From positions 1,364,001 to 1,428,000 of the forward strand of contig NZ_CP102509.1 in NCBI RefSeq assembly GCF_024611995.1: 64,000 nt of DNA, written 5' to 3'. A model generated the notes under the pieces. That model did no database searches, was not told the DNA's origin, and saw nothing but the letters and a program-made list of their open reading frames with translations. This document shows positions 34,217 through 42,860 of this stretch, piece after piece (position 1 is the first letter of the stretch; the number at the start of each line of letters is the position of its first letter). The stretch is from Streptomyces sp. NBC_00162. Lineage in GTDB: Bacteria > Actinomycetota > Actinomycetes > Streptomycetales > Streptomycetaceae. The position numbers were made by a program, and so were the translations under genes.

Positions 34217-35566
34217 TTACCAGAAATCGGGCAGGCTGTAGCGATAGGTGTTGGTCTGGTGCCAGTAGTGGTTGCCGTCGACCCACGCGGCCACTCCCCT
34301 CAGGAAGCGCAGCACGCTCGGGACGGGACAGGAGGCGGCCAGGTCGGCGGCCGCGGCCTCGAAGTCGTGCATGAGGTCGTTGTGGACCTCGACCGCCTTC
34401 AGGTAGGCCTCCCGGTCGGAGATGCCCTCACGTTCCGCGATCACCACGGGCAGGTTCAGGTGCCGGCCGGGGCTGGCGAGTTCCTTGGTGTAGGAGTACA
34501 GGTCGTTGACGATGGTGGTGGCGTTCCCGGCGAGTGCGATGACCCGCTGCATGGCGGGCAGGGCATGCAGGTCCGCGGGCAGTTCGTAGCCGCCGACGGT
34601 GTCCGTGATGGTGGGGCAGGGGCGGAAGTTGTTGAACTGCCGCATCGCCAGGTACTCCCACACCTCGGGCATGTGCTCCGTCTGGGCCCACGCGGCCTCG
34701 GCGAGGTAACCGAGATGCAGACGGGCCATGTCGTGCCGGTACCGGTCGGCCTGGGAGGGTGTGGACTGCCGGACGAAGTACTCCATGGCGGAGCGGTAGG
34801 CACGCCGAGGCGCGTCCGAGTGGAGCGACTGCGCCCACTCCGGCTGGTACTCCTTCGTCGTGTGCAGGGCGTCGAGGGCGGTGTGCGCCAGCAGCAGGCG
34901 TCCGCCGAGGCCGATGGGCGAGCCGCCGTGGTCCTCGCAGTAGCAGTCGTCGACCGCGTTCTCGGCGACCATCAGCCGCGTGGCGAGCATCAGGTGCTCG
35001 ACGGTGGGCGCGTCCGGATGGCAGGCGACCATGTAGCGCCCGACGTGGAAGCCGTCGAACTGGCCCTCCCAGTCCTCGGGGTAGAGCTCGACCTCGTCCA
35101 GCGCCCATGCCTTGATCCTGCGGCTGACCTCCTCCACCCGCGCCGGATCGGGCTCCGGCACCGGGTGGTGGTAGAGGCCCGGGATCGGATGACCCTCCAC
35201 CGGCGCCTCGGGCGCCGGGGACGCCGGTGGCTCCTCGCGCCGGGCCGGGTGCAGGCCCGCCGTGCCCAGGCCGCTGGGGCCGCTCAGGATCCGTTCCAGG
35301 GCAGGGCTCGGCCGCCTCACCGCCGCCGCGCCCTCCCCCACGTGCTGAGCGATCGATTCGCCGGGGACGGGCACCGTCGCGGGCACGGCCCCCGGACCGA
35401 AGACGGGAACGAAGGGCAGGGCGGGCCCTGAAGGCAGGGCGGGGCGGGCGTCGCCGACGGCGGCTTCGGTTCCGGAGGCGTGCGCGTGGGCGAGGACGTG
35501 GGCCCCGAAGCGGGCCGCGGCGGCAGGCAGGCTCGACTGCAGAGGGGAAAGCCCAGGATCGGGCAT
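34217..35566 (-). CDS. tpc: 2-methylisoborneol synthase (terpene cyclase) with a long disordered N-terminus
   Basis: This 449-residue class I terpene cyclase turns 2-methyl-GPP into the earthy odorant 2-methylisoborneol. The metal-binding motifs are DDCYCED at 206-212 and the NSE triad NDLYSYTKE at 354-362; HQTNTYRYS lies near the end. Residues 1 to about 125 are Ala/Pro-rich and probably disordered, ending with ERILSGPSGLGTAGLHPAR. In known systems such an N-terminal extension targets the enzyme into the encapsulin encoded upstream. AAGGAG lies six bases before the ATG. It is the second gene of the operon. Confidence 0.96.
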   Translation of the reverse strand: MPDPGLSPLQSSLPAAAARFGAHVLAHAHASGTEAAVGDARPALPSGPALPFVPVFGPGAVPATVPVPGESIAQHVGEGAAAVRRPSPALERILSGPSGLGTAGLHPARREEPPASPAPEAPVEGHPIPGLYHHPVPEPDPARVEEVSRRIKAWALDEVELYPEDWEGQFDGFHVGRYMVACHPDAPTVEHLMLATRLMVAENAVDDCYCEDHGGSPIGLGGRLLLAHTALDALHTTKEYQPEWAQSLHSDAPRRAYRSAMEYFVRQSTPSQADRYRHDMARLHLGYLAEAAWAQTEHMPEVWEYLAMRQFNNFRPCPTITDTVGGYELPADLHALPAMQRVIALAGNATTIVNDLYSYTKELASPGRHLNLPVVIAEREGISDREAYLKAVEVHNDLMHDFEAAAADLAASCPVPSVLRFLRGVAAWVDGNHYWHQTNTYRYSLPDFW

Positions 35567-35674
35567 CCGTAGCTCCTTGGTGAGGTGGGTGGGCTGTCCC
35601 GGATCCCGGGCATGCTCGGTCGGCCCGGGAGGGTCCGGGCTGTCGTGACCGTGGGGAAGTTCTCCGGACAGGGC

Positions 35675-37087
35675 CTAGTCGCGCCTGCGGGCGATCTGCA
35701 CGTTCTCCAGCACGCCGAGCGCGTCGGGCACCAGGATCGCGGCGGAATAGTAGGTGGTGACCAGGTAGGAGATGATCGACCTCTCGTCGATGCCCATGAA
35801 GCGCACCGACAGACCCGGCTCGTACTCCTCCGGCAGACCGGTCTGGCGCAGGCCGATGACGCCCTGGTTGTCCGCGCCGGTTCGCATGACGAGGATCGAG
35901 CTGGTGTTCTCCTTGCTGATGGGGATCTTGTTGCAGGGCAGGATCGGGACCCCGCGCCAGGCCGGGACCAGCTGCCCGCCGACGTCGACGTGGTCCGGGT
36001 AGAGCCCGCGGGCGTTGAACTCGCGCCCGATCGCAGCGATCGCCTTGGGGTGGGCGAGGAAGAACTTGGAGCCGCGGCGGCGGCAGAGCAGCTCGTCGAG
36101 GTCGTCCGGAGTGGGCGGGCCGGAGTGGGTCTGGATCCGCTGCTTGAAGTCGGCGTTGTGCAGCAGGCCGAACTCCCGGTTGTTCACGAGTTCGTGCTCT
36201 TGCCGCTCGCGCAGCGCCTCGATGGTGAGCCGGAGTTGCTCCTCGGTCTGGTTCATCGGCTCGTTGTAGAGGTCGGCGACCCTCGTGTGGACCCGCAGAA
36301 CGGTCTGCGCGATGGAGAGTTCGTACTCGCGCGGCTTGGCCTCGTAGTCGACGAAGGCGCCGGGCAGTTCGGCTTCGCCGGTGTGGCCCGCCGACATGGC
36401 GATCTCGGCCTCGCCGTGCTTGTTCTGCCGCTGACGGGGCAGCGCGCTGAACTCCCGGACGTGGGCCTGGAGGCTCGGCGCCGAGGCCAGCACGGCGGCG
36501 AAGTCGGCGCGGGAGAGCGTGAGCAGGGTGCCGGGGGTCTCGGCGGTGGCGGTGTAGTCCCACCCGCCGGCCCCGTCGAGCAGGGCGTTCTCACCGAACC
36601 GGTCGCCGCTGGCGAGCACGGCGACGGCGACCTCGTCACCGTACTGGCCGACGGAGGTCTGGTTGATGCGGCCGTGCGCGATCAGGTGGATGTGCTCGGA
36701 GGGGGCACCGCGCTCGACCAGCACCTCGCCGGCCCGGAAGTCACGCTGGACGCACCGGCCGGCGAGCGCGGTCAGCACCTCCACGTCGTCGAAGCCGCGC
36801 AGCAGGGCCAGTTCGCCGAGCTCGCGGGGGATCACCCGGACGGTGGCGCCGTCCTGGACGAAGTCGATGCGCCCGTCGCCGACGGTGTAACTCAGCCGCC
36901 GGTTCACCCGGTAGGTGCCGCCCTTGGTCTCCACCCAGGGGAGCATCCTCAGCAGCCAGCGGGAGGTGATCTCCTGCATCTGGGGGGCGGACTTGGTCGT
37001 GGTGGCAAGGTTGCGGGCGGCCGCCGTGCCCAGGCTGGACTGCTTCGGCGGCTCCAGCTGCGCTTCCGGGCTGGTGTCAACGGTCAT
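35675..37087 (-). CDS. eshA: Family 2B encapsulin shell protein (EshA-like, cyclic-nucleotide-binding-type domain inserted)
   Basis: This 470-residue protein combines an N-terminal arm ([20 protein letters not shown]) and first shell segment with a CNMP-binding-type domain at about residues 92-205 ([21 protein letters not shown]). An HK97-fold shell domain with [20 protein letters not shown] and [20 protein letters not shown] follows. EshA of Streptomyces is a known homologue, and family 2B encapsulins form protein compartments that package 2-MIB synthase. ATG 37087 follows AAGGAG at 11 bases. It is the first gene of the operon, ahead of the cyclase it should enclose. Whether a nucleotide binds the insert domain is not shown by sequence. 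Confidence 0.92.
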   Translation of the reverse strand: MTVDTSPEAQLEPPKQSSLGTAAARNLATTTKSAPQMQEITSRWLLRMLPWVETKGGTYRVNRRLSYTVGDGRIDFVQDGATVRVIPRELGELALLRGFDDVEVLTALAGRCVQRDFRAGEVLVERGAPSEHIHLIAHGRINQTSVGQYGDEVAVAVLASGDRFGENALLDGAGGWDYTATAETPGTLLTLSRADFAAVLASAPSLQAHVREFSALPRQRQNKHGEAEIAMSAGHTGEAELPGAFVDYEAKPREYELSIAQTVLRVHTRVADLYNEPMNQTEEQLRLTIEALRERQEHELVNNREFGLLHNADFKQRIQTHSGPPTPDDLDELLCRRRGSKFFLAHPKAIAAIGREFNARGLYPDHVDVGGQLVPAWRGVPILPCNKIPISKENTSSILVMRTGADNQGVIGLRQTGLPEEYEPGLSVRFMGIDERSIISYLVTTYYSAAILVPDALGVLENVQIARRRD

Positions 37088-37553
37088 CGGGCGAGCTCTC
37101 CTTCGTAAGGGAGGCGATCGGCATAGGTGCACGTCACCGGTGAAAGAGGAAAAAGAGGGCGAATATCCGGGAATCCGTCCAGATCCGGTGGAACATTAAC
37201 GGCCGGTACCGCCATCCGCCCCGCCTGAATCGCTGGCATTACCTCGATGCAGTGATCTTGTCCCGCAGGGTGTTTGCCGGGGCGACCGACGGTATTCGGA
37301 CTGGTCGAGAGCGCGCCCGGCACGCGGCGCGACCGCTCGCCAGGCCCGATCCGACGGCTCACCAGAGGAATCCGGCCAAATTCACCACCGAACTCGACCG
37401 CCGATGGCCGCCACACTCCCCACCGGCCCCTCCGCTCTCGCCCGCGGCGGATTCGGTCAACTGCCGTGCACCCGCAGCCATTGACGTGTATGTGTCATTG
37501 CGTGGGGCTTGCCATGAGGTCGGTGGGCCGGTGCCGGTACGGGAGCGGTCGAC
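37088..37553. promoter_or_regulatory. Divergent promoter region between eshA and a Crp/Fnr gene
   Basis: This 466-base gap has no credible gene. It is locally A/T-richer near 37140-37200 and 37350-37390. GGTGCACGTCACC at 37126-37138 is an imperfect palindrome with GTG/CAC ends, which recalls a Crp-type half-site pair, and CACCGGTG follows directly. No clear -35/-10 pair was found for either direction. Confidence 0.4.
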
Positions 37554-38294
37554 GTGAGTCTCATCGAACAGGAGCAGCCCCTGCTCCACGCGTTACGCCC
37601 GCAGGACCGGGCGGCGCTGCTGGCCCTCGGCGTACCTCGCCGCTACGAGCCCGGTGCGGTCATCCTGCCGGAACGCGCCACCACTTCCCACGTCGTGGCG
37701 ATCACCGGCGGCTGGGCGGTGGTGTCGGTGACCACCGAGCGCGGCAACCGCCTGATCCTCGCCCTGCGCGGCGCCGGGGAGCTGGTGGGCGAGCTGGCCG
37801 CCATGGACCTGCGGCCGCGCAGCGCCACCGTGGCCGCCCTCGGGCCGGTGGCCGCCGTGGTGATCCCGGGCGACCGGTTCCGCGGCTTCCTCGCCGGCAG
37901 CCCCGCCGCCAGCGCGCTCGTGCTGCGCCAGCTCAGCTCGCGGCTGCGCAGCTCCGACGGCGAACGCCGCTCGCTGGCCTCGGAGAACGTGCTCCAGCGG
38001 CTCGCGGCACGGCTCGTCGAACTGGTCGAGCGGACCGGCCGCCGCAACCCCGACGCGAGCGTCATCATCGACCTGCCGCTCCCGCAGCACGACCTGGCCG
38101 CGTCCGTGGGCTCGACCCGCGAGGCGGTGGCCAAGGCCCTGCGCCTGCTGCGCGAGCGGGGCATCGTCCGCACCGCTTCGCGGCAGTTGGTGGTCACCGA
38201 CCTCGAACCGCTGCGGCTGCTCGCCGGCGGGGGCGGCGGTGACGGGGGCGGGGGCAGGGGCGGGGGCCCGCGCCTACCGCGGCCGGGTGTGTAA
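37554..38294 (+). CDS. Crp/Fnr-family transcriptional regulator
   Basis: GTG 37554 follows GGGAG at eight bases. The 246-residue protein has an N-terminal cyclic-nucleotide-type beta barrel (PGAVILPERATTSHVVAITGG, then GAGELVGELAAMDLRPRSATVAAL). The long dimer helix runs to about residue 140. A winged HTH follows (LPQHDLAASVGSTREAVAKALRLLRERGIV). The tail is a Gly-rich stretch. The glutamate in GELAAMD is kept, but the Arg-Ser pair needed for cAMP phosphate binding reads RPRSAT, so cAMP binding is possible. It is divergent from the 2-MIB operon and upstream of the cyclase-like gene. It could regulate either. Confidence 0.9.
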   Translation: MSLIEQEQPLLHALRPQDRAALLALGVPRRYEPGAVILPERATTSHVVAITGGWAVVSVTTERGNRLILALRGAGELVGELAAMDLRPRSATVAALGPVAAVVIPGDRFRGFLAGSPAASALVLRQLSSRLRSSDGERRSLASENVLQRLAARLVELVERTGRRNPDASVIIDLPLPQHDLAASVGSTREAVAKALRLLRERGIVRTASRQLVVTDLEPLRLLAGGGGGDGGGGRGGGPRLPRPGV

Positions 38295-38363
38295 ACGGCT
38301 ACATACAGCATGCCGGGGCGCCACCATCCTGGGCGTGTCGGTTCGGCGTTCCAGGGGGGCGGA

Positions 38364-39275
38364 GTGAGCAACAGTCATGAGGCGGCCGTGCACCGGCTGG
38401 TGGTGAGCGCGGACATCAGAGGGTCGGGTCAACTGGACCAGCACGCCAAACTGCGGTCGCGGCGCGCGATGTACGAGGTCTTCGAGGCGGCCTTCGAGGC
38501 GATCGGGGTACCCGTCGGACAGGTACACGTCGAAGACCGCGGCGACGGGATACTGGCCGCGCTGGACCCGGCCGTACCGCCCGCGGCTCTGGTGGGGGTG
38601 TGGCTCGAAGAGGTCCACCAGGGCCTGCGCGAGCACAACCGGGGACGGCTGGAGCCACTGCGGCTGCGCGTCGCCATGCACAGCGGGCCCGTCAGCGACG
38701 ACGGCCGGGGGCTGGTGGGCCGGACCGTGGACCTGGCCTGCCGGCTGTGCGACAGCGAGCCGGCGCGGGAGGTGCTGGCCGCGGACGAGACGATCGGACT
38801 GGTCTTCGTGGTCTCGGACGTCCTGTACCGCACGGTGGTCGCCGACGGCGGCCGGTTCGTCGAGCCCGAGTGCTACGCGCCGTATCCCGTACGCGTCAAG
38901 GAGACCGACGAGACGGCCTGGTTCCACGTGCCCCGGCGCTCCCGGCCGCCGCTGCCGGAGCCCGGGCGAGTGCGGCAGGACGGGGACGACGCCGACGGGG
39001 GCGGCGCCGGGGACCGGAGGCAGGGCGACCGGCGGGAAGCAGACCGCCGGCAGGACGGGGACCGGCGGACGGGGGAACGACGGACCGGGGAACGGCGCGA
39101 CGGAGACCGGCGCAACGGCGCGCAGCCCGCGCCGCCGCCGCCCGCGAAGTACGCGATCACCGTGCACGGACCCAATCAGATCGTGGACGGCGCGGAGGTG
39201 CACGGGAACGTCACCGGTGTGACCCTCACGCGCGACGAGGGCGACGCCGCGGACCGGGATGGTGGAGATGAGTGA
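38364..39275 (+). CDS. Class III nucleotide cyclase-like protein with a DRR-rich linker and a C-terminal beta motif
   Basis: GTG 38364 is chosen with GGGGCGGA nearby; an ATG at 38310 has no site. The 303-residue protein has a cyclase-homology core: LVVSADIRGSGQLDQ (first metal Asp region), HVEDRGDGIL (second metal Asp region), LRLRVAMHSGPV and GRTVDLACRLCD. A charged linker follows with repeated DRR/GDR/GER units (about residues 217-257). The end, TVHGPNQIVDGAEVHGNVTG, is strand-rich. Whether it makes cAMP, cGMP or is inactive cannot be told. It overlaps the next gene by 17 bases, so the two are co-translated. Confidence 0.75.
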   Translation: MSNSHEAAVHRLVVSADIRGSGQLDQHAKLRSRRAMYEVFEAAFEAIGVPVGQVHVEDRGDGILAALDPAVPPAALVGVWLEEVHQGLREHNRGRLEPLRLRVAMHSGPVSDDGRGLVGRTVDLACRLCDSEPAREVLAADETIGLVFVVSDVLYRTVVADGGRFVEPECYAPYPVRVKETDETAWFHVPRRSRPPLPEPGRVRQDGDDADGGGAGDRRQGDRREADRRQDGDRRTGERRTGERRDGDRRNGAQPAPPPPAKYAITVHGPNQIVDGAEVHGNVTGVTLTRDEGDAADRDGGDE

Positions 39276-41612
39276 CGCAGGCGGCGCCGGAGCCGGCGCA
39301 CAGGGCGGCGGAGAGGCCGCGGGCGGGAACGCGGCCGCCGCCGGGGCGGCCGGCGGCGGACCGGGCGCGGGAGGTCCCGCGGGCGGCGACGGCCGGGACT
39401 TCGCCGCGGCCCGCAGCGGTCCGTTCGGCAACAGGCTGGGGGACGGGGGCTACGACGCGGCGCGGCAGGCACGCGCGCACTTCTTCGACGTGCGCGGGCG
39501 CAACGCCGTCGTCGACGGCACCCGGGGCGACGTCCACCTGGGCGACCACCACCACTACCACGGCGGCCGGGCCGCAGCCGCCCGGCTGGTCACCGGCTCC
39601 GTGCACCGCGACGAACTCCGGAGGTTGCGGCGGGTGTTCCAGGAACCGCCCGGCTACGGGGCGGCGCGGACCCGCCTGGAGCGGCAGCGGCTGATCGCGT
39701 TGTGCGGTGACCCGGGCAGCGGACGCACGTACACGGCGCTTTCCCTGCTCGACGAGGTGACGCGCGGCCGCATCGAGCGGCTGGACCCGCGCACCGAGCT
39801 GCACCGCATCGACGGGGCCGACCTCCAGGCGGAGCACGGCTACCTGGTGGAGATCACCGGGGACGGCGTGTTCCACGCCGAGCGGCGCCCGGCCGACGAG
39901 GACCGGCACGGGGAGGACCGGGCCCGGTTCGCCGAACCTCCGGCCGAACTGCACCTGGACCGGCTCAGCTCGCTGCTGGAGCGGCACGGCGCGTACGCGA
40001 TCCTGGTCGTCGAGGCGGGCGGCTTCGCGGACGAGCTGCTCCGGGGGCGGTACGGCACGCTGTTCCGGCCGCCCTCGTCCGACGGCATGCTGCGCAAGCA
40101 CCTGGTGGCCCTGCTGGGGCACGGCGAGGTGGAGCGGCTGGCGGCGGCCCTGGCCCTGGCCGACCGGGCGGACGTGACGGCGGCCCTCGGACTGGACCAA
40201 CTGCGGCCCCACGAGGTCGAGTCGCTGGCCCGGCTCCTCGTCGACCACCTTGCGGGGAAGCTGCCCGAGGAGGAACTCCTGGCCGAGCTGCGGACCTTTG
40301 CGGCGCGACAGGCGGAGGCCTGGTTGGCGGCGCCGGGGCGGGTGCCGCCCCGCAACCGGGCGGCGATGGCGGCGGCGACCCGGCTGGCCGCCTTCCGCAC
40401 GACGGTGGCGGTGTTCAGCGGTTCGCCGTACAGCGTGGCCGCCGACGCCGCCGAGCGGCTGGCCTGGGAGTTCGCGGTCACCATGGACCCGGCGAAGGAT
40501 CCGGGCCGGGCGCTGTTCCACGACCACCAGGACGCCCGGCTCGCGGCCGCGCGGGCCGAGGTGTTCACCGGGGACGTCCGGTTCGGCAGCCGGCCGCTGG
40601 GCGTGCGCAAGGTACGCCTCCAGGGCCGGGCGCTGCCCTGGGCGGTGCTGTCCCACGCCTGGGAGGGCTACCCCAACGTGCGCGGGCCCCTGGGCCGCTG
40701 GCTGCGGACACTGTGCGACGACGGCCGGCCCGTCGCATGGGTGCCCGCCGCGCTCACCGTCGGGGCGCTGTGCCCGCGCGACCTGGCGTTCCTGTTCCAG
40801 GAGGTGGTGCTGCCGATGGCGACCTCGGACTCCCCGAGCAGCGCGTGGCCGCGGCGACGGCGCTGGCCTACGCCGCGTCCCTCGACGAGGCGGTCCGGCC
40901 GATCGTGCGCGACACGGTGCGGGCGTGGGCCCGCGACGAGGCCGACGCGGGCCTGCGCAGCACGGCGGCCCTGGTGCACGGTTACGGCACGGTCGAACGG
41001 TCCGTCTCCGCCTCCCTCGACGAACTCGGGCTGCTGGCCGGGCGCGACGACGAGGAGCTGCTGACGCACGCCTCGTACAGCGTGGCGCGGCTGGTCGTCG
41101 GCTCCCACGGGGCGACCGCACTGGCACGGCTGGGATCCTGGCTGGGCGACCGCCGCTGGAGCCGGCACGACCTGGCCCTGTTCACCGTGGACCGGCTGCT
41201 CTGGCAGCAGCCGTCCGCCCTGTGGGGCCTGGAGGACGTGCCCTGGCTCGCGGAACACCCGGGCTGGCCGGTGGTGGCGGGGCTGCTCACCGCCCGGCCG
41301 GAGGCCGCCCCCATGCTGGCGGACCTGGTGTGGACCGGACTGGACACCGCCCGGTGGCGGGCGGAGGTGGAGTCCTCCCTCGCCATCTGGATGCGTCTCG
41401 CCGACGAGGACCCCGGGCTGCTGGACGTCCTGTGCGGCTTCCTCCCGCTCCTGGTGAGTGCGCAGGACGACATCGAGCGGCTGCGGAACCTGGTGCGGCG
41501 CATGGAGCGCGACCCCGACGAGTCCTTGACCGGGGCCACCACGCGGCGGCTGTACGACGCCGTGCCGCGGACCGTGATCATCCCGCCGGGCGCGTCCGGC
41601 GCCACGAGCTGA
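39259..41612 (+). pseudogene. Large P-loop ATPase with helical-repeat C-terminus, one-base frameshift in the middle
   Basis: Two frames together give about 784 residues. The first (39259 to about 40820) has a Gly/Ala-rich N-terminus and VRGRNAVVDGTRGDVHLGDHH, then the P-loop GDPGSGRTYTALS, in which the usual Lys is Arg, and a LERHGAYAILVVEAGGFADEL segment in the Walker B position. It then becomes helical. The second (from about 40822 to 41612) continues DLGLPEQRVAAATALAYAA and consists of HEAT-like helices. Adding one base near 40819-40822 joins them. ATG 39259 or ATG 39268 may be the start. It belongs with the cyclase-like gene upstream and the SPFH-like gene downstream. Function is unknown. 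Confidence 0.75.
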
Positions 41613-41630
41613 GAAGACGGAGTGATGACC

Positions 41631-42788
41631 ATGAACTACCCCGTACACGTCGGCCCGCCCGCCCCGCCCGCCCCGCCCGGGCCGCCGGCCCCGCCAGCCC
41701 CGCCCGTCGCGCCGCACCGCCCCTGGAACCCGCAGCCGCCCCATGCGGCCGCCGTGTCCCCCCGGCTGGAGGGCGAGCGCCCGGCGTCCGCACAGGCGCT
41801 GGCCGGCCCCTTCATCCGCGAGTACCGTCCGGCCTGGCCGTACCGGCACCGCAGCGCCCAGTACGTGGCCGTGCTCTACTACCGCAACCGTCCGCCGCGG
41901 GCGGTGGGGCCCGAGGGCGACGAAAGCTTCCTGCTGCGCTGGTTCACCCGCCCGTACACTGCGTTCGAACTCCAGCTGGGCTGGCACACCGTCTCGTTCC
42001 AGGCCCAGTTGCCGGCGTCGGAGAGGGGCCGGTCCTTCCCCGCCGACGTGGCCGTCCGGTGGCGGGTGGCCGACCCCTGCGGCGTTGCCCGGAGCCAGGT
42101 CACCGACGTGGGCGCACTGCTCGTGCCGGAACTGGAGCAGCGGCTGCGCGACGTATCGCGCACCTACTCGATCAATCACGCCGAGGAGGTCCGCGACGCG
42201 GTCAACGAGGCGCTGACCGGGCACGAGCTGGGCGTCCGGTTCGGCATGGAACTGGACGTGTTCGTGACGATCCAGGCGGACCGGCTGAGCCGGGAGCACG
42301 GCGTACGGGTCGGCGAGGTCCTCAACCAGACCGCCGTGGAACAGTTCCGCCAGCGGCTGCGGGAGATCCGGGACGACAACGAGCGCCTCCTCATCCAGCG
42401 CTGGGCGGAAAGCTTCCAGCACGCCATGGAGAAGGGCGACGACGCCGTCATGGCACAGATGATGGCCCGCAACCCGCAGGACGTGCAGGAGATCCGGAAG
42501 CTGTTCCGCAGTGAGCAGCGCGAGGAGCGCCAGGACGGCATGGAGCTCATGACCCGGTTGATCGACGGCGGGCTGCTGGAGCGCTGGGAGCTCGGCGAAC
42601 AGGCCATGGTGGTCGTGGAGTTCCTGCGGTCGGGCGCCCGCCGGGTGGCCTCGGAGCCGCTGCCCGAGCTGACGGACGAGCGGCGGCGCAAGCGCGCCCT
42701 CTACTGGGAGCGCGAGCCGGACCGGGGCTCCGCCTCGGCTGCCGAGGACGGGGCGGCCGCCGGTCCCCCCGCAGACGCCGACGGGTGA
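41631..42788 (+). CDS. SPFH/band-7-like protein with a Pro-rich N-terminus
   Basis: ATG 41631 is chosen, with GGAG eight bases upstream. Residues 8-45 are a Pro/Ala-rich run. The next 150 residues form strands and a helix of SPFH type: YVAVLYYRNRPPRAV, then FPADVAVRWRVADP and LVPELEQRLRDVSRTY. A charged coiled-coil follows (QFRQRLREIRDDNERLLIQRW, EEIRKLFR-like). There is no transmembrane helix, so membrane contact would be indirect. SPFH proteins form ring scaffolds. The gene lies 18 bases after the ATPase gene and ends at a hairpin. The SPFH call is moderate confidence. Confidence 0.65.
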   Translation: MNYPVHVGPPAPPAPPGPPAPPAPPVAPHRPWNPQPPHAAAVSPRLEGERPASAQALAGPFIREYRPAWPYRHRSAQYVAVLYYRNRPPRAVGPEGDESFLLRWFTRPYTAFELQLGWHTVSFQAQLPASERGRSFPADVAVRWRVADPCGVARSQVTDVGALLVPELEQRLRDVSRTYSINHAEEVRDAVNEALTGHELGVRFGMELDVFVTIQADRLSREHGVRVGEVLNQTAVEQFRQRLREIRDDNERLLIQRWAESFQHAMEKGDDAVMAQMMARNPQDVQEIRKLFRSEQREERQDGMELMTRLIDGGLLERWELGEQAMVVVEFLRSGARRVASEPLPELTDERRRKRALYWEREPDRGSASAAEDGAAAGPPADADG

Positions 42789-42810
42789 CGGCCGCCGCCC
42801 GGCCCGAGGA

Positions 42811-42841
42811 GGGCGCGGCGGGGGGCGCCCCGCCGACGCCC
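42811..42841. terminator. Nested hairpin between convergent genes
   Basis: GGCGGGG pairs with CCCCGCC around a 4-base loop, inside an outer GGGCG/CGCCC pair. It lies between the SPFH-like gene and the glucanase gene, whose stop codons face each other. Confidence 0.6.
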
Positions 42842-42860
42842 TACGGGTCCTGGTCCTGGC

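Noticed and set aside
37088..37140. WhiG-type promoter (GCCGATC) upstream of eshA
   Set aside because: The -35 element TAAA is not found at the required spacing, and the -10 match is only partial.
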